64,000 nucleotides of DNA from Streptomyces goshikiensis (GCF_014650555.1 NZ_BMVE01000011.1:209150-273149); one strand, 5' to 3'; numbered from the stretch's first letter, positions 1 to 9,053 are shown. The notes: generated by a model from the letters alone, not told the origin. Program-made: numbers and translations.

Positions 1-22
1 GGTTCGATCCCGGCCGGCTCCG
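1..22 (+). tRNA. tRNA 3' end (cut by window edge), isotype unknown
   Basis: The first bases read as the end of a tRNA: the T-stem 3' half and TTCGATC T-loop (GG-TTCGATC-CCGGC), then a seven-base acceptor strand CGGCTCC and discriminator G. The missing T-stem 5' arm would be GCCGG, whose last two bases open the window. No CCA is encoded, which is common in Streptomyces. The anticodon lies outside the window, so the isotype cannot be given. Confidence 0.6.
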
Positions 23-31
23 TCCCTCTCC

Positions 32-769
32 TCAGCGCGGCGTGAGGAGGCAGAACTCGTTGCCTTCCGGGTCGGCCAGAACCGTCCAGTGGATCGCGGC
101 CCGGTCGAAAGCGGGGTCGGTGGCGCCCAGGGCGCGCAGTCGGGCCTCCTCCTCCGCCAGGTCGTCGCCGGGGTAGGGGCAGACGTCGAGGTGGACGCGG
201 TTCCACACGCTCTTGGTGTCGGGAGTCCGGAGGAACTCCAGGTAGGGCCCGACGCCCTTGGCGGAGCGCAGGCTCGCCTGCTCGTCGGTGACCTGGTGCA
301 CCGTCCAGTCCGTCGCCTCGCCCCAGAACCGGGCCATCCCCCGCGGGTCGGCGCAGTCGACCACCACCGCGGCGACCGGCCCGGTGTCCCGGTAGACCTG
401 ACGGGGCTCCAGGACGCAGAACTCGTTGCCCTCCGGGTCGGCCATGACCGTCCAGGGGACGTCGCCCTGCCCCACGTCGGCGAGCGTCGCGCCGAGATCC
501 TTCAAGCGCGCGACCAGCTCCGCCTGATGGGCGGTCGAGGTGGTGGCCAGATCGAGGTGCACCCGGTTCTTGACCGTCTTGGGTTCCGGGCGGGCGACGA
601 TGTCGATGCAGACGGCCACGGGGTCGGGGTAGGCGAAGCCCACGGGTTCGAGGTTGGTCACCCCGGGCCCCTCGCTGTCGACACCCCAGCCGAGTGCCTC
701 CGCCCAGAACCGCCCGAGCGCGGAGTCGTCGTGGGCCTTCATGTTGATCTGCACGAGTCGCGTTGCCAT
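32..769 (-). CDS. tandem VOC (glyoxalase-like) domain protein
   Basis: This 245-residue cytoplasmic protein is built of two homologous halves, residues about 1-122 and 130-245. Each ends with the motif DPEGNEFC followed by (V/L)L, typical of the Glyoxalase_6 branch of the vicinal oxygen chelate superfamily. Such proteins bind a metal or small ligand; no substrate can be named. The start is ATG at 769; no Shine-Dalgarno is seen, but TAGGAT (777-782) lies 7 bases upstream, suggesting a leaderless transcript. It lies downstream of the gpmA terminator, so it is probably transcribed alone. Confidence 0.85.
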   Translation of the reverse strand: MATRLVQINMKAHDDSALGRFWAEALGWGVDSEGPGVTNLEPVGFAYPDPVAVCIDIVARPEPKTVKNRVHLDLATTSTAHQAELVARLKDLGATLADVGQGDVPWTVMADPEGNEFCVLEPRQVYRDTGPVAAVVVDCADPRGMARFWGEATDWTVHQVTDEQASLRSAKGVGPYLEFLRTPDTKSVWNRVHLDVCPYPGDDLAEEEARLRALGATDPAFDRAAIHWTVLADPEGNEFCLLTPR

Positions 770-799
770 GCCGCAGATCCTAGGACTCAGCGCATGAGA

Positions 800-839
800 A
801 TGCCTCCCACCCGGCGCCGTATGCGCAGGTGGGAGGCAT
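800..839 (-). terminator. hairpin terminator after gpmA
   Basis: A perfect 12-bp inverted repeat (ATGCCTCCCACC at 800-811 and GGTGGGAGGCAT at 828-839) with a 16-base loop sits 15 bases past the gpmA stop codon. There is no T-tract, which is usual for Streptomyces terminators. Confidence 0.7.
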
Positions 840-853
840 GATCACAAAACTTG

Positions 854-1612
854 CTACTTCTTGCCCTGGTTCTTGACGGCCTCGATGGCGGCCGCGGCGG
901 CCGCCGGGTCGAGGTAGGTGCCGCCCGGGTTGAGGGGCTTGAAGTCGGCGTCCAGCTCGTAGGCGAGGGGGATGCCGGTCGGGATGTTGAGGCCCGCGAT
1001 GTCGGCGTCGGAGATGCCGTCCAGGTGCTTGACCAGGGCGCGGAGGCTGTTGCCGTGCGCCGCGACCAGGACCGTGCGGCCCGCGAGGAGGTCCGGGACG
1101 ATGCCGTCGTACCAGTACGGGAGCATGCGGACGACGACGTCCTTCAGGCACTCCGTCTTGGGGCGGAGCTCCGGCGGGATGGTCGCGTAGCGCGGGTCCT
1201 CGGACTGGGAGAACTCCGTACCGTCCGCGAGGGCCGGCGGCGGGGTGTCGTACGAGCGGCGCCACAGCATGAACTGCTCCTCGCCGAACTCGGCGAGGGT
1301 CTGGGCCTTGTCCTTGCCCTGGAGGGCGCCGTAGTGGCGCTCGTTCAGGCGCCAGGAGCGGTGGACCGGGATCCAGTGGCGGTCGGCGGACTCCAGGGCC
1401 AGCTGCGCGGTGCGGATCGCGCGCTTCTGGAGGGACGTGTGGACCACGTCGGGGAGGAGGTCGGCGTCCTTCAGGAGTTCGCCACCGCGGACTGCCTCCT
1501 TCTCGCCCTTCTCGTTGAGATTCACGTCCACCCAGCCGGTGAACAGGTTCTTCGCGTTCCACTCGCTCTCGCCGTGGCGGAGGAGGATCAGCTTGTACGG
1601 TGCGTCGGCCAT
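854..1612 (-). CDS. gpmA: 2,3-bisphosphoglycerate-dependent phosphoglycerate mutase
   Basis: The 252-residue enzyme interconverts 3- and 2-phosphoglycerate in glycolysis. The start MADAPYKLILLRHGESEWN carries the RHGE phosphohistidine motif (His near residue 12), and RHYGALQGK, the active-site loop, and VLVAAHGNSLRALVKHLDG near the C-terminus are diagnostic of the dPGM family, as is the length. The ATG at 1612 is chosen because the RHGE motif must lie within about 12 residues of the start. TAGGCT at 1620-1625 lies 7 bases upstream, so the mRNA may be leaderless. It is divergent from the MFS gene and terminated by the hairpin at 800-839. Confidence 0.96.
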   Translation of the reverse strand: MADAPYKLILLRHGESEWNAKNLFTGWVDVNLNEKGEKEAVRGGELLKDADLLPDVVHTSLQKRAIRTAQLALESADRHWIPVHRSWRLNERHYGALQGKDKAQTLAEFGEEQFMLWRRSYDTPPPALADGTEFSQSEDPRYATIPPELRPKTECLKDVVVRMLPYWYDGIVPDLLAGRTVLVAAHGNSLRALVKHLDGISDADIAGLNIPTGIPLAYELDADFKPLNPGGTYLDPAAAAAAIEAVKNQGKK

Positions 1613-1680
1613 GCGTACGAGCCTAATGGACGCGCCGGAGCCCTCGCGCGCGCCGTTCACGGGCTGGTCGGACGGCGTCG

Positions 1681-1699
1681 ATTGACGCTGCCCGTCAAT
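1681..1699. promoter_or_regulatory. inverted repeat, possible operator before MFS gene
   Basis: ATTGACG (1681-1687) and CGTCAAT (1693-1699) form a perfect 7-bp inverted repeat with a 5-base spacer in the gpmA-MFS divergent region. Both arms also resemble a -35 TTGAC element. It could be an operator for a local exporter repressor; no adjacent regulator gene is visible. The role is inferred. Confidence 0.35.
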
Positions 1700-1774
1700 T
1701 CGCTGGCGTGCGCGCGCGGGCGCTCGTACGGTGCGGGGAGCCCAAGAGACGCTTACATCACCGGGGGATTCCGT

Positions 1775-3103
1775 ATGGTTTTCGGCAGTTTGACACGGGT
1801 CGTCCGGGAAAGCGTGTCGGGTCTGCCGCGCGCTTTCTGGTGGCTCTGGACGAGCACGCTGATCAACCGGCTCGGGGCCTTCGTCGCCACGTTCATGACC
1901 CTGTACCTGACCCTGGAGCGGGGCTATTCGGCCTCCTTCGCCGGGCTCGTGGTGGCCCTGCACGGGCTGGGCGGGGTGATCTCCTCGCTGGTCGCGGGCG
2001 TGATGACCGACCGGCTGGGGCGGCGGCCGACGCTGCTGGCGGCGCAGGCGTCGACGGCGTTCTCGGTGGCGCTGCTCGGGTTCATGGAGCACCCGGCGGC
2101 GATCGCGGCGGTGGCGCTGCTGGTCGGCATGACCTCGAACGCGTCGCGGCCGGCGGTGCAGGCGATGATGGCGGACATCGTCCGCCCGGAGGACCGGGTC
2201 CGGGCCTTCTCGCTCAACTACTGGGCCATCAACCTCGGGTTCGCGGTGAGCGCGACGGCGGCGGGCGTGATCGCCGAGTACAGCTACCTGGCCGGGTTCC
2301 TGGGCGAGGCGGCGCTGACGCTGGTGTGCGCGGTGCTGGTGTACGCCAAGCTGCCGGAGTCGCAACCGGCGGCGGTGCCCGTCGCCCCGGGGACGGCCGT
2401 CGGGCCCGAGACCCGGCTGGGGACGGTCCTGCGCGACGGGCGGTTCATGGGCGTGGTCGGGCTGTCGTTCCTGATCTCGCTCGTGTTCACGCAGGGGTCG
2501 GTCGGGCTGCCGGTGGCGATGGGCGCGGCCGGGTTCTCGCCCGGGGACTACGGGCTGGTCATCGCGGTGAACGGGCTGCTGATCGTGGTGCTGCAGATCC
2601 CGGTCAGCCGGTTCATCGAGCACCGGGACCCGCAGCTGCTGCTGGTCGCCTCGGCGTTGCTGGCCGGATACGGGTTCGCGCTGACGGCGTTCGCCGGGTC
2701 GCTGTGGGCGTACGCGCTGACGGTGTGCGTGTGGACGCTCGCGGAGATCGTGAACTCGCCGACGCAGATGAGCCTGGTGGTGCGGCTGTCCCCGGCGGAC
2801 GGACGCGGGCGCTACCAGGGGGTGTACACGATGTCGTGGGCGGTGGCCTCGCTGGTGGCCCCGCTGATGGCGGGGTTCGTGATCGACCGCTGGGGGGCGG
2901 GGTGGCTGTGGGGGGCCACGGGCGTGGTGGGCACGGGGGCGGCGCTGGGGTACTGGCTGCTGATGCGGGGGGTTCCCGTGGGGGCGGGGGGCGGGGCGGC
3001 TGTCGCCGATGTCCCGGCCGGTGAGGTTGCTGTTGCCCCGGTGGCCGTCGCTCCCGTGACCGCGGAGACGGTGGCCGCCGCGGATGTGCGGCCCGCCGTC
3101 TGA
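1775..3103 (+). CDS. MFS family drug/solute exporter
   Basis: This 442-residue membrane protein has about 12 hydrophobic segments and the MFS loop 2-3 signature as VMTDRLGRRP near residue 70, followed by NASRPAVQAMMADIVRPEDR in the next cytosolic loop, as in DHA1-type proton-driven exporters. The substrate is unknown. The first Met of the family-like sequence (MVFGSLTRVV) at 1775 is taken as the start; the reading frame is open much further upstream but that part is antisense to gpmA and has no MFS similarity. The C-terminal 40 residues are Ala/Val-rich and low complexity. Confidence 0.9.
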   Translation: MVFGSLTRVVRESVSGLPRAFWWLWTSTLINRLGAFVATFMTLYLTLERGYSASFAGLVVALHGLGGVISSLVAGVMTDRLGRRPTLLAAQASTAFSVALLGFMEHPAAIAAVALLVGMTSNASRPAVQAMMADIVRPEDRVRAFSLNYWAINLGFAVSATAAGVIAEYSYLAGFLGEAALTLVCAVLVYAKLPESQPAAVPVAPGTAVGPETRLGTVLRDGRFMGVVGLSFLISLVFTQGSVGLPVAMGAAGFSPGDYGLVIAVNGLLIVVLQIPVSRFIEHRDPQLLLVASALLAGYGFALTAFAGSLWAYALTVCVWTLAEIVNSPTQMSLVVRLSPADGRGRYQGVYTMSWAVASLVAPLMAGFVIDRWGAGWLWGATGVVGTGAALGYWLLMRGVPVGAGGGAAVADVPAGEVAVAPVAVAPVTAETVAAADVRPAV

Positions 3104-3194
3104 CGCGGGTGGATGGGGGGCGGGCGGGTGGCGGGGCCCTGCGGGGCTCCTCCCCTGCCCGCCCTTCCGCCGTTCCCCGGGGTGGCGGGGCCCG

Positions 3195-3695
3195 TCAGCG
3201 GGACGGGTGGGTGAGGTGTTTGAAGGCGTCCAGGTTGCGGGTGGATTCGCCGCGGGAGACGCGCCAGTCGTACTCGCGCTTGATCGCCCCCGCGAAGCCC
3301 AGCTCCAGCAGGGTGTTGAAGGCGCCGTCCGCCGCTTCCAGGACGGTGCCGAGCAGCCGGTCCAGGTCCTGCGGGGTCACCACCGACAGCGGGAGCCGGG
3401 CCGTCAGGTAGACGTCGCCGAGGGGGTCGACCGCGTAGGCCATCCCGTACAGCTTGAGGTTGCGCTCCAGGAGCCAGCGGTGGACCCCGGCCTCGTTCTC
3501 GTCGGGGTGGCGGATGACGAAGGCGTTCACCGACAGGGAGTGCCTGCCGATGCGGAGCGAGCAGGTGGTGCTCAGCTTGCGGGTGCCGGGCAGCTGGACC
3601 ACGTACGAGCCCGGGTCCGGGCTCTCCCAGGCCAGTCCGGCCTCGGTCAGCGTGCCCTCGACGATCGCGGCGGTTCCAGCGTCAACGTCAGCCAT
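3195..3695 (-). CDS. YbjN-domain protein coupled to mshA
   Basis: This 166-residue soluble protein of the YbjN family resembles type III secretion chaperones in fold. The conserved core around SLSVNAFVIRHPDENEAGVH and the W-L-L-E-R-N segment is intact. Its ATG (3695) overlaps the mshA stop in the sequence ATGGCTGA, so it is translationally coupled to mshA. A TTG at 3725 is an alternative start but has no Shine-Dalgarno. Function is unknown; conserved coupling to a mycothiol glycosyltransferase suggests a supporting role in redox or thiol metabolism, which is an inference. Confidence 0.88.
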   Translation of the reverse strand: MADVDAGTAAIVEGTLTEAGLAWESPDPGSYVVQLPGTRKLSTTCSLRIGRHSLSVNAFVIRHPDENEAGVHRWLLERNLKLYGMAYAVDPLGDVYLTARLPLSVVTPQDLDRLLGTVLEAADGAFNTLLELGFAGAIKREYDWRVSRGESTRNLDAFKHLTHPSR

Positions 3696-5070
3696 GGTGG
3701 GAGCGTACGCGACGGCGATGATCAAGCATCGCCGCGGTGTACACGTCCGCGGTGCCGGCGGCCGCCGTGTCCCAGCCGAAGAACTGCGCGTGCCGGGCCG
3801 CCTCGCCGCCCATCCGGTCCGCGAGCCCCGGGTCGTCCACGAACCGCCGCAGCTCCCGCGCGTAGTCCACCGGGTCGTGCCCGGGTACGAGGATCCCCGT
3901 GACCCCGTCGTTGACGGCCACCGGCAGGCCGCCGACCGCCGCCGCGAGCACCGGGGTGCCGGTCGCCTGCGCCTCTATGGCGACGAGCCCGAAGGACTCG
4001 TTGTACGAGGGCATGACCAGTACGGACGCCGCCCGGAACCAGTCGGCCAGCCGGTCCTGCGCCACCGGCGGCTGGAAGTGGACGAGGTCGGCGATGCCCA
4101 GCTTCGCGGCGAGCTTCTGGAGCCCCTCCGGCTTGGCGAGGCCGCTGCCGCTGGGGCCGCCGACGACGGGTACGAAAAGGCGGTGGCGCAGCGACGGATC
4201 CCGGTCCACCAGCTCGGCGACCGCCCGCAGCAGGATGTCGGGGGCCTTCAGGGGCTGGATGCGCCCGGCGAAGAGGGGGATCACCGCGTCCTGCGGGAGG
4301 CCGAGCCGGGCGCGGGCGGCGGCGCGGCCGTCGCCGGCGGTGAAGCGGTCGAGGTTCACGCCGGGGTGGACGACGGCCACCTTCGCGGGGTCGGCCTCGT
4401 AGTGCCGTACGAGTTCTTCCGCTTCCTCGGCGGTGTTGGCGATGAGCCGGTCCGAGGCCGCGACGATCTGGGTCTCGCCGATGACGCGGGCGGCGGGCTC
4501 GGGCGTGTCGCCCTCGGCCAGCGCCGCGTTCTTGACCTTGGCCATGGTGTGCATCGCGTGGACGAGCGGGACGCCCCAGCGCTCGGCGGCGAGCCAGCCG
4601 ACGTGGCCGGAGAGCCAGTAGTGGGAGTGCACGAGGTCGTAGTAGCCGGGGCGGTGTCCGGCCCAGGCCTGCATCACGCCGTGGGTGAAGGCGCACAGCT
4701 GTGCCGGGAGCTCCTCCTTGGCGAGGCCCTCGTACGGGCCCGCGTCCACGTGGCGCACGAGGACGCCGGGGGCGAGCTCGACCACGGGGGCGAGGCCGCC
4801 CTCGGTGGCCCGGGTGAAGATCTCGACCTCGATGTTGATCGCGGCGAGGCGCTTGGCGAGCTCCACGATGTACACGTTCATGCCGCCGGCGTCGCCGGTG
4901 CCGGGCTGGTGCAGCGGTGAGGTGTGCACGCTGAGCATGGCGACGCGGCGCGGCTTGCGGTGGTGGCCGACGGCCGGGAGGCGGAGCCTCGGCGGGTCGT
5001 GCCGGGTGGAGCGGGCGGCGGCGATCCTGCCGCTGAGGCTGCCACCGAGGCGGGACACGTACTGGCTCAA
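3688..5070 (-). CDS. mshA: D-inositol-3-phosphate glycosyltransferase (mycothiol step 1)
   Basis: MshA transfers N-acetylglucosamine from UDP-GlcNAc to 1L-myo-inositol-1-phosphate, the first step of mycothiol synthesis. The 460-residue GT4 enzyme shows the GT-B donor-binding region PVVGGPSGSG, the ESFGLVAIEAQATGTPVLA motif with the E-x7-E retaining signature, and the N-terminal TSPLHQPGTGDAGGMNVYI glycine loop. The start is a TTG at 5070: its product begins SQYVSRLGG, like known Streptomyces MshA proteins, and GAGAGGA lies about 9 bases upstream. mshD at 36.8 kb encodes the last pathway step. The gene is followed by an overlapping YbjN gene. Confidence 0.95.
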   Translation of the reverse strand: MSQYVSRLGGSLSGRIAAARSTRHDPPRLRLPAVGHHRKPRRVAMLSVHTSPLHQPGTGDAGGMNVYIVELAKRLAAINIEVEIFTRATEGGLAPVVELAPGVLVRHVDAGPYEGLAKEELPAQLCAFTHGVMQAWAGHRPGYYDLVHSHYWLSGHVGWLAAERWGVPLVHAMHTMAKVKNAALAEGDTPEPAARVIGETQIVAASDRLIANTAEEAEELVRHYEADPAKVAVVHPGVNLDRFTAGDGRAAARARLGLPQDAVIPLFAGRIQPLKAPDILLRAVAELVDRDPSLRHRLFVPVVGGPSGSGLAKPEGLQKLAAKLGIADLVHFQPPVAQDRLADWFRAASVLVMPSYNESFGLVAIEAQATGTPVLAAAVGGLPVAVNDGVTGILVPGHDPVDYARELRRFVDDPGLADRMGGEAARHAQFFGWDTAAAGTADVYTAAMLDHRRRVRSHHG

Positions 5071-5301
5071 GGGAGCGGTTCCTCTCGCTCGGACGGGCGT
5101 GACGGTGGCGCGACGACGGCATGACGACGGCTGAGCGACGGCATGACGGCGAAGAGCGCGTTCGGCGCCCTTCAAGGAGTGCAACCCGAATGGCCGTGCC
5201 CCGCATTCCGGGCTTCCGGATTTGCTCCCTGATTTGTCGGAGAGTTGCCGGAGAGTCGCCTGATTTTCATCCGTCGCGACCGCTCCGCTTACTCTCGCCT
5301 C

Positions 5302-6117
5302 ATGGCCTCCCGCACCACCCCGCCCCCGAGCCGCCCCGTGGGCACGGTGACGCGCGGGACGACGAACCCGAACCGGTTGCGCCGGATGGACCGCTGGATC
5401 GCGGCGACGCACGGGGCGGCGCTGCGGAGGGCCGACGCGCCGGTCGCGGTGGACCTCGGGTACGGGGCCGCGCCCTGGACGGCGGTCGAGCTGCTGGCCC
5501 GGCTGCGGGAGGCGGCGCCCCGGGTACGGGTGGTCGGCATCGAGATCGAGCCGGCCCGGGTGGCGGGGGCGAAGCCGTACGAGCGGGAGGGCCTGAGCTT
5601 CCGGCACGGCGGCTTCGAGGTCCCGCTGGAGGGCGGGATCCGGCCTTCGCTGATCCGGGCGGCGAACGTACTGCGCCAGTACGACGAGCAGCAGGTCGAG
5701 GAGGTCTGGGCGCGGCTGTGTGCCCGCCTGGCTCCGGAGGGACTGCTGGTGGAGGGCACCTGCGACGAGATCGGGCGTCGCCACGTCTGGGTCGCGCTGG
5801 GGCCCGAGGGGGCGCGCACGGTGACCTTCGCGACCCGGCTGGGCTCCCTGGAGCGCCCTTCGGACCTGGCGGAGCGGCTGCCGAAGGCGCTGATCCACCG
5901 CAACGTGCCGGGCGAGCCGGTGCACGCGTTCCTGCGGGACTTCGACCGGGCGTGGGCGGCGGCCGCGCCCTACGCCTCGTACGGGGCGCGGCAGCGCTGG
6001 ATCCGGACGGCGCGGGCCCTCGCCGCGGACTGGCCGCTGGCGGACGGGCCGGGGCGGTGGCGGCAGGGGGAGCTGACGGTGCGGTGGGAGGCGCTGCGCC
6101 CGGCGGGGCCCTCGTAA
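5302..6117 (+). CDS. class I SAM-dependent methyltransferase
   Basis: The 271-residue cytosolic protein has a Rossmann methyltransferase fold: motif I is VAVDLGYGAAPWTAVELL (about residues 49-66), the acidic end of strand 2 is VVGIEIEP, and a later LLVEGTCDEIGR strand follows. The target is unknown. ATG 5302 is preceded by TACTCT (5290-5295) exactly 6 bases upstream, so a leaderless message is likely. It is divergent from mshA and stands alone before a secreted peptidase. Confidence 0.85.
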   Translation: MASRTTPPPSRPVGTVTRGTTNPNRLRRMDRWIAATHGAALRRADAPVAVDLGYGAAPWTAVELLARLREAAPRVRVVGIEIEPARVAGAKPYEREGLSFRHGGFEVPLEGGIRPSLIRAANVLRQYDEQQVEEVWARLCARLAPEGLLVEGTCDEIGRRHVWVALGPEGARTVTFATRLGSLERPSDLAERLPKALIHRNVPGEPVHAFLRDFDRAWAAAAPYASYGARQRWIRTARALAADWPLADGPGRWRQGELTVRWEALRPAGPS

Positions 6118-6331
6118 CGGGAGCGGCCGGAAGCGGGGCGGTGGGGAACCGGTGGTGTGGGCTGCCCGTTGAGTCGTCGGGGTGGGCGGTGGCGGCGGCT
6201 TACATGATCGGAAAGAGCCCCACAAGGGTGTTGGAATTCACCGTCTCGTGGCACCATCCCGAAGGCAGTAGCAAGTTACTGATGAATAGTCAGATCTGAT
6301 GCGGGATCTGACACGGGCGCCTGGGGGGACC

Positions 6332-7393
6332 ATGGGGACCGAGAAGCGATCGCGGTGGCGGGGCGCGTCCGCCCTCACGCTGCTGTGCGCGATGGCGATA
6401 CTGACGGCCCCCGGCCTCGCGACCGGCGCCGCGCACGCCGCGCCGACCCCGGAACCGGGCACCAAGTCCCTCGAAGACGTCCGCAAGAACATCGAGGACC
6501 TGTACCGCCAGGCCGGTTCCGCCACGGACGCTTACAACCTCGCCGACGGCGAGGCGAAGGCGCAGTCCGAGCGGATCGTCGAGATCGCCCGGCAGATCGT
6601 GGCGGGCGAGGAGAAGATCACCTCGCTGAAGGGCCGCGCGGGGGCCGCGGCCCGCGCCCAGTACCGCTCGGGCGGCCTGCCGCCGGGCGCGCAGCTGGCG
6701 CTGAGCGGCAGCCCGACGCAGTACCTGGACGGGGCGGACCGGCTGCGGCAGGGCGAGAAGGCGACGACGGACCTGCTGTCGGACCTGAACCGCACGCAGG
6801 ACGATCTGGCGCGGTACGCGAAGGACGCGAGCGACCAGTGGCGCAAGCTCGAAGCCAACCGTCTGAAGCAGGAGACCTCGAAGAAGCAGATCGAGGAGAA
6901 GATCAAGGCGGCGGAGGAGCTGGAGAGCAAGCTGGAGGCCGAGGAGAAGGCCCGGCTGATCCAGCTCGAACAGCAGGCCCAGTACAAGGCGCAGACGGCG
7001 TGGCTGTCGTCGGGCGCGCTGAAGGGGGCCGGCGCCTCCGCGACGGACGCCGGGAAGCGGGCCGTCCAGTACGCCACGGCGCAGATCGGCAAGCCGTACG
7101 TGTGGGGCGCGGAGGGTCCGAACGCCTTCGACTGCTCGGGCCTGACCTCACAGGCCTGGCTCTCGGGCGGGCGGCGCATCCCGCGGACCTCGCAGGAGCA
7201 GCTGCGGCTGCTGCCGAAGGTGGCGGTGAAGGACATGCGGCCGGGTGACCTGATCATCTACTTCGACGACGCCACCCACGTCGGCATGTACATCGGCGAC
7301 GGCGCGATGATCCACGCCCCCCGCCCGGGCCGCAACGTCACGATCGCGGGCGCGGGCTCCATGCCGATCAAGGCCGTGGTCCGCCCGGACTGA
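6332..7393 (+). CDS. secreted NlpC/P60 peptidoglycan endopeptidase with coiled coil
   Basis: This 353-residue exported wall hydrolase has a signal peptide ending near AAHAA (about residue 36), a long helical coiled coil (about residues 45-225, rich in K/E/Q) and a C-terminal NlpC/P60 domain. The catalytic Cys is about residue 268 (FDCSGLTSQAW), with His about 316 (THVGMYIG) and a third polar residue near MIHAPRPG. The architecture is RipA/Cwl-like: it would cleave D-Glu-mDAP bonds in stem peptides. The ATG at 6332 has a GGGGGGA ribosome site; an upstream ATG at 6299 has none. The 214-base upstream region holds no gene. Confidence 0.93.
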   Translation: MGTEKRSRWRGASALTLLCAMAILTAPGLATGAAHAAPTPEPGTKSLEDVRKNIEDLYRQAGSATDAYNLADGEAKAQSERIVEIARQIVAGEEKITSLKGRAGAAARAQYRSGGLPPGAQLALSGSPTQYLDGADRLRQGEKATTDLLSDLNRTQDDLARYAKDASDQWRKLEANRLKQETSKKQIEEKIKAAEELESKLEAEEKARLIQLEQQAQYKAQTAWLSSGALKGAGASATDAGKRAVQYATAQIGKPYVWGAEGPNAFDCSGLTSQAWLSGGRRIPRTSQEQLRLLPKVAVKDMRPGDLIIYFDDATHVGMYIGDGAMIHAPRPGRNVTIAGAGSMPIKAVVRPD

Positions 7394-7433
7394 CCCCGCG
7401 GGGGGCGCCGGGCGGGGCAGGAGGCGGGGCGAG

Positions 7434-7560
7434 GAGCGGGTCGGGGCGGAACCGCAGCGGAACCGGGTCGGGCCGGCAGCGGAACCGGGTCGGGTCCGAA
7501 GCGGAAGCGGGTCGGGCGCGCAACGGAAGCGGGGCGGGCCGGGGCGGAACCGGGGCGGTC
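7434..7560. repeat. imperfect tandem repeats rich in GCGGAACCGGGTCGG
   Basis: Between the peptidase gene and the next gene is a purine-skewed low-complexity block in which variants of CGGAACCGGGTCGG recur about seven times with irregular 15-20 base spacing. It is noncoding on the plus strand. It follows the peptidase stop within 45 bases and may act as a structured 3' end, but no clean hairpin is present. Confidence 0.6.
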
Positions 7561-7751
7561 TCGCGCACGTCTCGGCAGTGGGGACCATCACATCCCCACC
7601 GTGAGCTTGGTCATCCCATGCGCCCGCATTTCCCCCGCGATAACGGCATATGACGGAGGCCCCCGCCCGAGCCGCCATTCCGCTCTGCCCGTACCGACCG
7701 TTAGGGTCGGGCGAATGCGCACCCTCGGGGGGAGGGAAGGAACCGGAAACG

Positions 7752-9053
7752 ATGCCCGTACCCGTACCGAGGCAGAGGGACACCCCCGCCGCGGAGAGCG
7801 GTCAGGCCGTTCTGTCGATCACCACCGACCGGCCGGCGAGCCACCCCGCCGCCCACCAGGCGCTCAACCTGCTCGTGATCGAGGACGACCCCGCGGGCGG
7901 CCTCACCGTCCCCGAAATACTCGACGCCGACGGCCACCGCATCCGGCTCCGCAGCGCCCGCAACCTCACCGAGGCCACCCGGCTGCTCACGCCCGACGTG
8001 CACTGCGTCCTGCTGGACCTTTCGCTCCCGGACGCCGCCTTCCGGGGCGCCGGCGCGGCCGCGGCCGACACCGCCGCCGACCAGCTGGCCACCCTCCGCC
8101 AGGTCCTGCGGCTCGCCCCGCGCCATGCCGTCCTCGTCCTCACCGCCGAGGACGACGCCGAGCGCGCCGCCGAGGCGGTCCAGATCGGAGCCCAGGACTT
8201 CCTCTTCCGCGACGAGCTCGACGGCCGGCTGCTGAGCCGCGCCATCCGCTACGCGGTGGAGAGAAAACGGGCCGACATCGCCCAGTACAAGCTCGCAGAA
8301 TCGAAACTGCGCGCCCAGGAGAACGCCCGCCTGGAGCGCGGGCTGCTGCCCAACCCGCTCCTCGAAGGCTCCGACCTCCGCTTCGCGGCCCGCTACCGCC
8401 CCGGCCGCAGCCGGGCCCTGCTCGGCGGGGACTTCTACGACACCGTCCGCACCCCTGACGGCACCGTCCACGCGATGATCGGCGACGTCTGCGGCCACGG
8501 CCCCGACGAGGCCGCCCTCGGCGTCGAGCTCCGGATCGCCTGGCGCGCGCTCACCCTCGCCGGCCTGTGCGGCGACGAGCTCCTCGCCACCCTCCAGGAG
8601 GTCCTGGAGGTGGAGCGCCCCTGCGACGAGATCTTCGCGACGCTGTGCACCGTCGACATAGCCCCGGACGGCCGCCGCGCGGGCCTGTGCCTGGCCGGCC
8701 ACCCGGCCCCGCTGATATCCCGGCCTGGCCGCCCCGCCCGGCTGCTCCCGTACGAGAACAACGGCCCGGCACTCGGTCTGCTGCCGCGCGCCCGCTGGCC
8801 GCGCCGCCAGGTAGAGCTGGGCGGCAGCTGGAGCCTGATGCTCTACACCGACGGCCTGATCGAGGGCCACGTCGGCGCCGGCAAGGAGCGCCTCGGGCAG
8901 GACGGCATGGTCGAGATGATCAACCGGCACCTGGACCGCGGGCTGCGCGGCGAGGACCTGCTGGAGGCCTCCGTCACCGAGGCCCGCCGCCTCAACGGCG
9001 GGGAGCTCACCGACGACGTCGCCGTGGTCCTGCTCTCACGCGCCGAGGGCTGA
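7752..9053 (+). CDS. response regulator fused to SpoIIE-type PP2C phosphatase
   Basis: This 433-residue cytosolic signalling protein has a receiver domain at about residues 37-170 (acidic pair D45-D46, phosphoacceptor Asp about residue 89 in VLLDLSLPD) joined by a short helix to a PP2C/SpoIIE serine phosphatase domain (about 200-433) with metal-binding GGDFYD and GDVCGHGPDEA motifs and the terminal TDDVAVVLL. By analogy with RsbP/RssB-like fusions it would dephosphorylate an anti-anti-sigma factor when phosphorylated. No kinase or anti-sigma gene is adjacent. ATG 7752 follows GGAAGGAA at proper spacing. Confidence 0.92.
   Translation: MPVPVPRQRDTPAAESGQAVLSITTDRPASHPAAHQALNLLVIEDDPAGGLTVPEILDADGHRIRLRSARNLTEATRLLTPDVHCVLLDLSLPDAAFRGAGAAAADTAADQLATLRQVLRLAPRHAVLVLTAEDDAERAAEAVQIGAQDFLFRDELDGRLLSRAIRYAVERKRADIAQYKLAESKLRAQENARLERGLLPNPLLEGSDLRFAARYRPGRSRALLGGDFYDTVRTPDGTVHAMIGDVCGHGPDEAALGVELRIAWRALTLAGLCGDELLATLQEVLEVERPCDEIFATLCTVDIAPDGRRAGLCLAGHPAPLISRPGRPARLLPYENNGPALGLLPRARWPRRQVELGGSWSLMLYTDGLIEGHVGAGKERLGQDGMVEMINRHLDRGLRGEDLLEASVTEARRLNGGELTDDVAVVLLSRAEG

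Noticed and set aside
851..1774. Long open frame upstream of the MFS gene start on the plus strand
   Set aside because: It is the reverse complement of gpmA (high-GC shadow frame); the MFS-like sequence begins only at 1775.
5071..6225. Open minus-strand frame extending mshA by about 385 codons
   Set aside because: It is antisense to the methyltransferase; MshA homology begins at SQYVSRL and a ribosome site supports TTG 5070.
6118..6331. Leader of the NlpC/P60 gene considered as a c-di-AMP (ydaO-type) riboswitch
   Set aside because: Only 214 bases and I cannot identify the conserved ydaO core by eye; without a covariance search it is not supported.
7434..7560. Repeat block considered as a coding region on the minus strand
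   Set aside because: Translation is Arg/Pro/Ala low complexity without start context; it reflects the repeat only.
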